Part shown: one piece after another, positions 6,451-12,390 of the stretch
How positions within the stretch are numbered: position 1 is the stretch's first letter
Layout of the letters: every line of letters begins with the position of its first letter
DNA from: Bacillota bacterium
GTDB taxonomy: Bacteria > Bacillota > Clostridia > Oscillospirales > Oscillospiraceae
Direction: 5' to 3'
Length of the DNA: 12,390 bases
Assembly: GCA_023393155.1 (NCBI GenBank)
Contig: JAEWML010000003.1
Span: 1-12,390, forward strand
The notes under the pieces: model-generated
The model's input: the letters and a program-made list of their open reading frames with translations, nothing else
The model's database searches: none
Told to the model about the DNA's origin: nothing
Program-made: the position numbers and the translations under genes

Positions 6451-6761
6451 GCCCGCTTCCCCCGCATCGCCCGAAACCGCTCCGGATCAAAGCCGGCGTT
6501 TACTTCCGCGGGTAAATCAGTTTTTTTCCCCGCAAGCTGCCTTACAAGCGTCTCCATCTCTCCCGCCGTCAGTTCCTCCAGCACCGCCTCCGCGCTTTCA
6601 AACATCCGCTCTCCCCCAAGAAAACAGCTCTCCGCCAACACCCGGGCGTTGCACAAAAGCCCCCGCACCGTCTCGTTCTCCTCCTGTGCGGCCACGTCGC
6701 GCCAAATGCCCAGCAGTCGTCCCGCCGAAAGCGGCGTCAGTTTGTCCGGAGCCGTTTTCAT
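6447..6761 (-). CDS. Small tail assembly chaperone-like protein (XkdN position)
   Basis: A 104-residue, mostly helical acidic protein (LLGIWRDVAAQEENETVRGLLCNA, then FESAEAVLEELTAGEMETLVRQL). It sits directly after the tube gene, where tail assembly chaperones of the XkdN/gpE type lie. These chaperones coat the tape measure and recruit tube subunits. Its ATG overlaps the tube stop (ATGA) and its stop overlaps the next ATG (ATGA). It contains an A7 run (6521-6527), but the other forward frames close within about a dozen codons, so no frameshift-extended second chaperone form is apparent. Shorter than XkdN. Assigned by position, size and helix content rather than by a diagnostic motif. Confidence 0.6.
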   Translation of the reverse strand: MKTAPDKLTPLSAGRLLGIWRDVAAQEENETVRGLLCNARVLAESCFLGGERMFESAEAVLEELTAGEMETLVRQLAGKKTDLPAEVNAGFDPERFRAMRGKRA

Positions 6762-7147
6762 ACCGTCGTCTCAATGCGCCGGGAAGCCACCACAGTAATT
6801 TTTTCCGCCACCATGGCGTCCAGCTCACCCTGCTCGGAGATCGTACTCCACTGGCAACCCGAGTAGATAATCTTCCGGTCCGGTTTGCAGATCACCAGCG
6901 AAAAATCGCTGAGCTCATAAAAATTGATTCCGTCGGAAATTGCGTCGTCGGTGGCATACAGACGAGTCAGTTCCAAAGTATACTTGCTCTGTCCCTCGAT
7001 GGTTCCCACCGGCTCCCGCTCGCCAAATGCCTCCACGTTTTTGCTGGTCTTGCTGGCCTTGGCGGTGTAGCTCTGCACCACCGCCACCTTTTTCCCGTTC
7101 AGCTCCAGATAAATGTCCGCGCTGGTGGGAAATCCCATAACCTCCAT
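6758..7147 (-). CDS. Contractile tail tube protein (XkdM-like)
   Basis: A 129-residue protein forming the inner tube through which DNA would pass. The N-terminal PTSADIYLELNGKKVAVVQS, central GTIEGQSKYTLELTRLY and following FSLVICKPDRKIIYSGCQW are beta strands of the tail-tube fold seen in XkdM-type phage tube proteins. AAGGAG lies 8 bases before the ATG. It follows the sheath gene after a 34-base gap. Sheath-tube-chaperone order is standard for PBSX-like myovirus tails. Length is ordinary for the family. Confidence 0.87.
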   Translation of the reverse strand: MEVMGFPTSADIYLELNGKKVAVVQSYTAKASKTSKNVEAFGEREPVGTIEGQSKYTLELTRLYATDDAISDGINFYELSDFSLVICKPDRKIIYSGCQWSTISEQGELDAMVAEKITVVASRRIETTV

Positions 7148-7181
7148 GGCTCTCGCTCCTTTTCAGAAAGTTGTTTTCCGC

Positions 7182-8246
7182 TCACACCGTGATGTGGGCC
7201 GTCAGGTAAATCTGGTTCAGCCCGTGGGCCACCGCAAAGCTGAATTCCACAAGGCACGCGGTGGGGTCGTCCGCCGACACGCTCACCCGCACCTCGCCGT
7301 AGCTGTCGATGATCTCCGCCGCCAGCTTTTTTTCCAGCTCCACAATCACCTGCGACCGGATGGCCCCCCGGTTCTGCGCCGTGTTTTTGGTGCGGGAGAA
7401 TTTGCTGCGCAGCGAGGACCGCACCGCCGGAATCACGTCGTCCACAATCCGGATGGTGCTCAGCTCCCGCCATGTGGCGTCCGCCGTTCCGTCCGTGGTG
7501 GTTCTGGTCGTCACGCAGCGCACCGGGGAAATCACGCCCGCCACGCTCTCCAGAGGCGTCACGCCGCCCCGTACCAGCACGTCGACGTCGTTGTCCCCGT
7601 ATTCCGCGCTCAGTCCGCTCAGACCGTACAGCGCCGCTCCGTTCAGCGGAGCGGCCGGGTCGCTTCCTCCGGCCATGGCGCCTGCCATCGCTGCCGCGCA
7701 CAACACGCCCGAGGGCGCGCTCTCCCCGACCATGCCGTCCGGCCCTGTCAGCACCATCCGTTCGCTGTTCAGCTCCGCCGCGTGGGTTGTCAGCTCCGCC
7801 ACCGTCGCTCCGCCGGCTCCCACCACCGCGATTCGCTCTTTTCGTCCCGCGGACGAGGTTTCCACCGCCGTGCGCAGCGCCTGATGTACCGCAGCATCCG
7901 TACTGTCACATACCATGATTCGCACATCCTCCACGCCGCCCAGCGCGTCAAAGCCCGCCGTATAGTCCGAAACCGTGCCGCCGTCCGCCACCCGGACCGC
8001 CGCCACCTTGGACACTCCATTAAGAAACAGCAGCCGCAGAATCGCGCTCATCCCCGCCGCGCCCGCGTCCTCGCCGAACGCGCCAACGCCCTCGGTATAC
8101 CCCGTCAGCGTCGCCACCGCACCCTCAACGCCCTTGGCCGCTCTTGCCGCCACGCCCACGGTCTTGGCCCCGCTCCCGGCGGACACCACGGAGGACGCGT
8201 CGTAGGAGGAATACACCCCCGGCCGCTCATGCTTTGTCATGTTCAT
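7182..8246 (-). CDS. Contractile tail sheath protein (XkdK-like)
   Basis: A 354-residue sheath subunit. N-terminal KHERPGVYSSYDASSV is the typical sheath start that forms linker strands between subunits. The central region (about 90-190) carries an alpha/beta domain. The conserved C-terminal domain (about 240-354) includes ATWRELSTIRIVDDVIPAVR, RGAIRSQVIVELEKKLAAE and the final beta strands VEFSFAVAHGLNQIYLTAHI. It would polymerise around the tube and contract on triggering. It is compact: PBSX XkdK is over 100 residues longer, while the core domains are kept here. AAAGGGA lies 9 bases before the ATG, which overlaps the preceding gene by 20 bases. Confidence 0.93.
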   Translation of the reverse strand: MNMTKHERPGVYSSYDASSVVSAGSGAKTVGVAARAAKGVEGAVATLTGYTEGVGAFGEDAGAAGMSAILRLLFLNGVSKVAAVRVADGGTVSDYTAGFDALGGVEDVRIMVCDSTDAAVHQALRTAVETSSAGRKERIAVVGAGGATVAELTTHAAELNSERMVLTGPDGMVGESAPSGVLCAAAMAGAMAGGSDPAAPLNGAALYGLSGLSAEYGDNDVDVLVRGGVTPLESVAGVISPVRCVTTRTTTDGTADATWRELSTIRIVDDVIPAVRSSLRSKFSRTKNTAQNRGAIRSQVIVELEKKLAAEIIDSYGEVRVSVSADDPTACLVEFSFAVAHGLNQIYLTAHITV

Positions 8247-8733
8247 TTTTGATCGTCCCTTTCAGAATAAAGTCCAGCAGAGTCCCCGTATCACCGGAGT
8301 CCTCCGCCAGGAACACAGCCCTGCAAGCCGCGCTCCCCTTCCGTAAAAACATCCCCGTGGCTTTGTCCCACGCAATGCCGTTCCAGCTCATTTTCTCCAG
8401 CTTGAGCCCTGCGGGCAGTTTTTCCATCAGCGCGCCTGCAGCGGCCTCCATGGCCGTCTCGCAGTCACTCGCCCCCGCCGCCCGCACGCCGAGGGAAATC
8501 GTCACATCCATCTGCATTCCGTACAGCTCCCGGATGCTCCCTGTTTTTTCATCCCGCTTCTCGCCGAGATATCCGCTCAGCCCCACGGACTTTCCCTCCG
8601 CTGCCGCCACGTCCACAGACGCCACCGGCCCCTCATATTCCTTTGCCGCGCCCTCATAGGCGGCCATCGCCGCAAGCCCCGCGCCCTTCAGCGCGTCAAT
8701 CACCGCATCCCGCACCTGATTCAGTCCGTTCAT
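8227..8733 (-). CDS. Head-tail connector or tail terminator-type protein
   Basis: A 168-residue protein with an N-terminal helix (VRDAVIDALKGAGLAAMAAYEG), central beta strands (MQMDVTISLGVRA) and a helix followed by beta strands near the C-terminus. It occupies the slot between the head-closure protein and the sheath, where XkdI/XkdJ-like or tail terminator proteins lie in related phages. The ATG at 8733 overlaps the upstream stop (ATGA); an upstream in-frame start at 8769 would add only residues lying inside the preceding gene. No diagnostic motif was recognised, so the role rests on position and fold-like pattern. Confidence 0.65.
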   Translation of the reverse strand: MNGLNQVRDAVIDALKGAGLAAMAAYEGAAKEYEGPVASVDVAAAEGKSVGLSGYLGEKRDEKTGSIRELYGMQMDVTISLGVRAAGASDCETAMEAAAGALMEKLPAGLKLEKMSWNGIAWDKATGMFLRKGSAACRAVFLAEDSGDTGTLLDFILKGTIKNEHDKA

Positions 8734-9038
8734 TCCGCCGCCTTTCTCCGTTCCGTCAAAGCGGCCCACCAGCAGGCGGCTTTATCTCCCAGGCGTATTT
8801 CCTCGCAGTTGCGCACCGTATAGGTTCTCCCCTGAAATTCCACCCGGTCCCCCAGCCCTACTTCCGTCCTGCCAAGATAGGTCCATCGCCGGTCGTCCAC
8901 AGTTCCCAGAGAAGTGACTGCAAACGGCGCGGCTTTTTCCGTCTCCCTCGCAGGCTGAAAAAACGCCCGCGCCGCCGTGCCGTTCACCGTCACCGCCTGT
9001 CCGTATTTTCGGAAGATACGGTCCAACCGCGCCGTCAT
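8730..9038 (-). CDS. Head-closure / head-tail joining protein (XkdH-like position)
   Basis: A 102-residue, beta-rich protein (YGQAVTVNGTAARAFFQP, VTSLGTVDDRRWTYLGRTEV, GDRVEFQGRTYTVRNCEEI). These patterns are familiar from small head-tail joining proteins of Gram-positive phages. They form a ring that closes the portal-connector channel and receives the tail. The start at 9038 overlaps the upstream stop as ATGA. A longer open frame upstream (to 9284) is an unsupported Gly-rich shadow inside the previous gene. The end overlaps the next gene's ATG. Confidence 0.72.
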   Translation of the reverse strand: MTARLDRIFRKYGQAVTVNGTAARAFFQPARETEKAAPFAVTSLGTVDDRRWTYLGRTEVGLGDRVEFQGRTYTVRNCEEIRLGDKAACWWAALTERRKAAE

Positions 9039-9382
9039 CCCCGCACCCCCCGAAAGCGAAACTCCGCCGCCGTCACATAGGGCCCCATCAGCCGCTCCGC
9101 CTCCCGGCGCAGGGCCTCGGCACTCTTGCCGCCCTCCGGCTCCGTCACGGACACATTCCCCGCCGTAAACCGCATTCCGCCCCGGCCCGCCAGCAGGCCC
9201 GCCGCCGCGGAAAGTGCCGCCGCACAGAGGAATGCCTCCCGGCATTCCTCCGGCCCTACGCCCTCCCGGAGTCTCCCTGTCCACTCCTTCTCAGCCGCCT
9301 TGCACAACAGCGCCAGCGCCGTTTCCTCATCCTCTCCCGCGCCGGAGAGGGTCCTCGCCAGCGTTAAAATTTCCTCCTGCAT
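9035..9382 (-). CDS. Small helical head-tail connector protein
   Basis: A 115-residue, predominantly helical protein (EEILTLARTLSGAGEDEETALALLCKAAE, then AAALSAAAGLLAG). It lies directly after the major capsid gene, where connector/adaptor proteins that dock under the portal are encoded. ATG 9382 is chosen because GGGAG precedes it by about 8 bases. A GTG at 9412 would extend it by ten residues without a comparable site. No diagnostic motif; function inferred from size, helix content and gene order. Ala- and Glu-rich. Confidence 0.62.
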   Translation of the reverse strand: MQEEILTLARTLSGAGEDEETALALLCKAAEKEWTGRLREGVGPEECREAFLCAAALSAAAGLLAGRGGMRFTAGNVSVTEPEGGKSAEALRREAERLMGPYVTAAEFRFRGVRG

Positions 9383-9423
9383 TCTTGCGTCTCCCTTCTC
9401 CGCCGCTTTCACGCCGGAGTTTA

Positions 9424-10455
9424 TCAGATCTCCAGCACGCGGCTCGCTTCGGTAAACAGCTTCGCAAACCCGGAGATGGAGGTAATGGCCGCCCGCTCCA
9501 TCTGCCGGTCAATCAGCTTGTCATACTCCACCAGAACGTCTCCGGCGCAAATTTGCTCCAAAGCGTAGCCCTTGTCAAGGCCGATCAGCCTGCCTGCGGG
9601 CATGGCGCTGGTTCTCAGCAGTGTCGCACCCAGCGGGGTGGTCAGCGTGCCGGTCCCCTGGAAATTCAGTCCCGTCAGGGGATTCTGGAACTCGCTCAGC
9701 TTCAAAAGCTTCAGCATCACGTCGCCGCCCACCAGAATGGTGTTCATGGTGTAGGGGTCGAACTGGCTCCAAAATTCCAGCAGCGCGTCATAGCTCAGCG
9801 TCCCCTTGGTCCCGGAGATGGGCGCGGTGCCGATGGCGTAGCTTCTGGCCGGATTGCCGTTCCCGTCGCCGTCGCACAGGACCTTGATGGCGTCCTGTAA
9901 ATGCATTCTGCCGATGTAAGCGCCGATCTGCCGCAGCGTCACGGAGAACAGGTCCAGCCTCTGAAACCGGATCGCCTCATAGGAGGCCACCAGCATCCTG
10001 CCCCGCTTGTGCAGCCGCACCAGATTTTCCTGCGTCCGAATGGTGGTGGAGGGAATCGCGCCCCCCTCCTCCACACGCTTGAGCTCTTTCTCCTTCTCCG
10101 TGGGCACGGAGGCAATGGAGCGATAGTCCATTCCCTCGAAATTCGTCACCGTGGCGGTGATGGCGGGCAGAATGCTCTCCTCCTCCATCCCCTGGCGCAC
10201 CACCCGGGAGACAAACTCCGGGAACAGCACGGCGGAGTCGCTGGTTTTGAAAAACTTCTCCACCATGTCGCTGCCCGCGCCCTTTACCTTGATGTCAAAG
10301 CGCTTAAGCTGGCGCTGAAACGCGTCCAGCCCCTCCGCCGGGGTTCCTCTGTAATTTTCGCTGGGGTCCAGCTCCTCCAGTGTTTTGGAAAAGCTGCTGC
10401 CTGCCCTGTTGTACATGCCCTTTTCCAGCTTAATGTTCTCGTAATGATAAGCCAT
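9424..10455 (-). CDS. Major capsid protein
   Basis: A 343-residue protein forming the shell. The N-terminal about 60 residues are charged and helical. They are followed by MVEKFFKTSDSAVLFPEFVSRVVRQGMEEESILP at about 84-117, characteristic of capsid proteins of this PBSX/XkdG-like HK97-fold class. Next come an E-loop-like segment with IPSTTIRTQENLVRLHKRGRMLVASYEAI, and A/P-domain segments DAIKVLCDGDGNGNPA, DALLEFWSQFDPYTMNTILVGGD and LLRTSAMPAGRLIGLDKGYALEQICAGDV. AGGAG lies 8 bases before the ATG. It lies directly after the decoration-type gene and downstream of the protease. Length is within the usual range and it looks intact. Confidence 0.92.
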   Translation of the reverse strand: MAYHYENIKLEKGMYNRAGSSFSKTLEELDPSENYRGTPAEGLDAFQRQLKRFDIKVKGAGSDMVEKFFKTSDSAVLFPEFVSRVVRQGMEEESILPAITATVTNFEGMDYRSIASVPTEKEKELKRVEEGGAIPSTTIRTQENLVRLHKRGRMLVASYEAIRFQRLDLFSVTLRQIGAYIGRMHLQDAIKVLCDGDGNGNPARSYAIGTAPISGTKGTLSYDALLEFWSQFDPYTMNTILVGGDVMLKLLKLSEFQNPLTGLNFQGTGTLTTPLGATLLRTSAMPAGRLIGLDKGYALEQICAGDVLVEYDKLIDRQMERAAITSISGFAKLFTEASRVLEI

Positions 10456-10470
10456 ATCTTTTTCTCCTTC

Positions 10471-10815
10471 TTAAAGTGCGAAGGTGACGGTACCCGCCAC
10501 AGCGTCCACCTCTGCCACCAGATACTTCCGTCTCTCCGCGTCCGTCTTTACGCCGCCGTCCCCGTCGCCGCTCAGGCCGCACCATCCCAAAACCGGCGCG
10601 CTTCCCGTGTAGCCGGCGGTGACAAACCCGCCAAGCTGAACGGCGCAGGCGTCGCCGCCCTTGCCCATGGAAATTACCTGTCCGCAGAAGTCCTCTCCCT
10701 CGCCGCAGGGTCCGACGGATCCGTTCCCGCTGACCTTCACCATTTCGCCTTCCCGCACCTCGGTGCAGGAAAAGGTTGCCGCCCACTGTCCGATTCCCTC
10801 AAAAGAAATGTTCAT
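10471..10815 (-). CDS. Small capsid decoration/stabilisation-type protein
   Basis: A 114-residue beta-rich protein with repeating short strands and glycines (MVKVSGNGSVGPCGEGEDF, CGQVISMGKGGDACAVQLGGF, RRKYLVAEVDAVAGTVTFAL). This pattern and its position just before the major capsid gene fit head decoration/fibre-type proteins that strengthen the shell after expansion. It has five cysteines, unusual for its size. AAGGAGG lies 6 bases before the ATG, one of the strongest ribosome sites in the operon and consistent with a protein needed in many copies. Function inferred from position and composition. Confidence 0.7.
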   Translation of the reverse strand: MNISFEGIGQWAATFSCTEVREGEMVKVSGNGSVGPCGEGEDFCGQVISMGKGGDACAVQLGGFVTAGYTGSAPVLGWCGLSGDGDGGVKTDAERRKYLVAEVDAVAGTVTFAL

Positions 10816-10910
10816 TGTGCTCCTCCTTAAAATTTATCTTCTCTAGCCGCCCTGATCCCCTCGTCGTCACCATCGCTTCCCGGCCCTTTCCCAATGCAGC
10901 GGGGATTGCG
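10816..10910 (-). other. 95-base leader before the decoration and capsid genes
   Basis: This is the longest non-coding gap inside the operon. The minus strand ends in an A/T-rich stretch (AAGATAAATTTTAAGGAGG) carrying a strong ribosome site. No convincing -35/-10 pair and no stable stem longer than a few base pairs were seen. It may separate low-level protease expression from high-level capsid expression, but nothing firm supports an internal promoter. Confidence 0.3.
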
Positions 10911-11834
10911 TCACACCCGAAACAGATCCCCGTCTCCCTGCTCCGCGCCCCGGTCCGCCCGGCGAAGCTGCACGGAAAATATCTTCTCTGCCCGGGCCTC
11001 ATAGGCTTTTTTCAGCTCCAGCAGCTCCGTCTCCTCCAGCTTGTCCGCAATGGACTGAAACACTGCCCCGTCCAGAGCCTCGTCGCTCACCAGCGCCAGC
11101 CGCACCACCTCCCGGCGCAGCCCCGAAAGGTAATTCCGCCCCAGCTCCGCCTGCTTGCGTAGGGTGTCCCATGCCTCCCGGAATTCCTTCCGCTGTCCCA
11201 CATACTGCTCCAGCTCCGCGCCCGACTGACCGCCGAAACGCTTCATCACGCCCGCTTCTCTTTGGGCAGGCACCGCCACAAAGGACCATTCATAGGCGTC
11301 TTTCGGCTCCCGCAACTCCACGTAGCACAGCTTCCCGCCATAGCTCTGCCCCTTCTGGTGCTGGCAGCTTCCGCTCTCTTCGCCGCACACGGAGCAAACG
11401 CTCCGCCCCACCGCGCACCCCACAGATACCTCTTTTTTGATGCCGCCCTCGATCTCCGCAATCAGGTCCGCGTTTTTCTCGGTCTTCATCAGATAGGCCC
11501 AGGCCTTGAGATAGCAGTACCCGTCTCCCGCCGCCGTGCTGCGGCCTGCCTCATGCACCAGCTCCGTCCGGTAAATCCGCGCGGTCTGCCCCAGCGCGGA
11601 CCACTGGTGGTCAAACACGCCGCTTTTCCCCACGAACAAATCCCCCAGCGCGTTCAACGCCGCCTCGTCAAACCGCTCAAAATCCCGGTCCACCTCGTTG
11701 TCACACAGCCGCACCGCAAAGGTGTATACCTGCTCCGCCGCCAGCGTCCCCTTGGAAAAACGGTTAATCAGACCCATGTCGTCCTCTCCGGCCGCCCACC
11801 GCTCCGCCGTACCCGCGTCTTTTCGCACGTCCAT
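10911..11834 (-). CDS. Prohead maturation protease with helical, possibly scaffold-like C-terminus
   Basis: A 307-residue protein. The VYTFAVRLCDNEVDRDFERF opening, His76 in VFDHQW, Ser137 in KKEVSVGC and the EWSFVAVPAQREAGV block at about 182-195 are hallmarks of serine prohead proteases of the XkdF/herpes-assemblin type, which trim scaffold and capsid during head maturation. Between catalytic elements lies CSVCG ... CQHQKG (Cys147, Cys150, Cys157, His159), a probable zinc knuckle. Residues about 205-290 are charged and helical, possibly the fused scaffolding part. Start is uncertain: ATG 11834 has GGGGAG only 3 bases upstream, whereas ATG 11777 (MGLINRFSKG) has GGAGAGG about 5 bases upstream and fits family N-termini better. 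The gene sits between portal and capsid genes, as expected. Confidence 0.82.
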   Translation of the reverse strand: MDVRKDAGTAERWAAGEDDMGLINRFSKGTLAAEQVYTFAVRLCDNEVDRDFERFDEAALNALGDLFVGKSGVFDHQWSALGQTARIYRTELVHEAGRSTAAGDGYCYLKAWAYLMKTEKNADLIAEIEGGIKKEVSVGCAVGRSVCSVCGEESGSCQHQKGQSYGGKLCYVELREPKDAYEWSFVAVPAQREAGVMKRFGGQSGAELEQYVGQRKEFREAWDTLRKQAELGRNYLSGLRREVVRLALVSDEALDGAVFQSIADKLEETELLELKKAYEARAEKIFSVQLRRADRGAEQGDGDLFRV

Positions 11835-11881
11835 TTTCTCTCCCCTTTTTCAACCATTATGTAAACTTATTGCCCAGCGCG

Positions 11882-12390
11882 TCACGCCTGTTTCTCCGCC
11901 GCGTCGTTCTCGATTCTCAGCCTCCGGGCTTGCTCCAGATACAGCGCCGCCCGGGCGTCCTCCACCTCGTCCTGCAAATTCACATCCTCCCAAACCGTCT
12001 CAAAGCCGCACCCGTAGCCGTGCATCCGCAGCCACAAACTGCAAATCCGCTCCACGGCGGGATTCAGCGTTCGCCGAATGGCGGTAACCTCGGTGGTCAG
12101 CATGTCGGCCTGTTGGGCGCTCATCCGCTCGGTGGAATTCCAGCTCAGCCCCAGCATAAACGGGGGAATCCCCGTCTTGGCCACAATCTGCTCCAGAATC
12201 TGCCGTACCGGCACCTCGCTGTCCAATATCTGCTCGTCGGCGCCGATGGCCTTGATCTCCACGTCGCCCACCGCCACAAAATCCCGCACGCGCCCGCTTT
12301 TCGCGTCCTGCATGGCGGCGGACCACTCCTCCGCCAATTGCCGGCTGCGCTCCTCCGCCTGCCCCCGTCCGTCCTCTCCGGGCTTGCAGG
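11882..12390 (-). CDS. Portal protein, C-terminal part (cut by the right edge)
   Basis: 168 residues are visible and the frame is open to the right edge, so the first part is outside the window. Features typical of phage portal proteins are the DVEIKAIGADEQILDSEVPVRQILEQIVAKTGIPPFMLGLSWNSTERMSAQQ stretch, then the long helical stem (TTEVTAIRRTLNPAVERICSLWL) and a C-terminal charged helix. Portals form the dodecameric ring through which DNA is packaged, and which nucleates head assembly. It is the first gene seen of the leftward operon and ends 47 bases before the protease gene. The TTG at 12337 is an internal leucine codon, not a start. Confidence 0.9.
   Translation of the reverse strand, partial: CKPGEDGRGQAEERSRQLAEEWSAAMQDAKSGRVRDFVAVGDVEIKAIGADEQILDSEVPVRQILEQIVAKTGIPPFMLGLSWNSTERMSAQQADMLTTEVTAIRRTLNPAVERICSLWLRMHGYGCGFETVWEDVNLQDEVEDARAALYLEQARRLRIENDAAEKQA

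Noticed and set aside
5785..6798. 337-codon plus-strand open frame opposite the 195-aa gene
   Set aside because: Considered as an alternative coding choice for the odd region, but it is Pro/Ser/Arg-rich, has no visible ribosome site and runs across three minus-strand genes. The minus-strand frame fits the operon spacing with an ATGA overlap.
7113..8252. 379-codon plus-strand open frame
   Set aside because: Antisense to the sheath gene with Arg/His-rich low-information translation; the sheath on the minus strand is unambiguous.
8730..9284. Longer form of the head-joining gene (184 residues)
   Set aside because: The extra N-terminal 82 residues are Gly/Arg-rich shadow of the upstream connector gene. 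The ATGA start at 9038 fits far better.
10799..11002. 67-codon minus-strand open frame bridging the gap before the decoration gene
   Set aside because: It overlaps the protease gene and the start of the decoration gene in another frame, has no ribosome site at its start and has no family resemblance.

Overview
The window is almost entirely one leftward (minus-strand) structural and lysis operon of a contractile-tailed (myovirus-type) prophage or prophage-derived particle. It is read from about 12390 down to 387. High GC, strong AGGAG/GGGAG ribosome sites, many 4-bp ATGA stop/start overlaps and PBSX-like (Xkd-type) gene content point to a Gram-positive Clostridia host, most likely a gut Oscillospiraceae-type genome. 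The genus is an inference.

Layout in the direction of transcription: portal protein (C-terminal part only, cut by the right edge); prohead protease with a helical, possibly scaffolding tail; small capsid decoration-type protein; major capsid protein; three small connector genes; contractile sheath; tail tube; small XkdN-type tail assembly chaperone; an unrecognised 195-aa protein; LysM tail protein (XkdP-like); baseplate hub (XkdQ/gpD-like); short spike (gpV/gp45-like); wedge protein (XkdS/gp25-like); baseplate J (XkdT-like); XkdU/gpI-like protein; XhlA-like lysis protein; two small holin-like membrane proteins; CHAP-domain endolysin. The operon promoter and the packaging genes must lie beyond the right edge.

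On the plus strand at the left edge is the 3' part of a large serine recombinase gene. Its reading frame departs from the family after about residue 56 of the visible part and soon stops. About 120 bases with two hairpins separate it tail-to-tail from the endolysin gene. They look like convergent terminators, one per strand, and this junction may be near the end of the element.

The most interesting feature is what is absent. In PBSX, P2 and related systems a tape-measure gene of many hundreds of codons sits between the tail chaperone and the LysM/XkdP gene. Here that slot holds only one 195-codon gene, rich in Gly, Glu and Arg. In addition, the XkdU/gpI-like gene is followed one base later by the lysis genes, with no tail fibre, fibre chaperone or receptor-binding gene. 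All other capsid, sheath, tube, baseplate and lysis genes look intact, and overlapping start/stop signals show no sign of a deletion scar. The locus therefore looks like a streamlined capsid plus contractile-tail device, possibly with a very short tail and unusual or no receptor binding, rather than a randomly decayed prophage.
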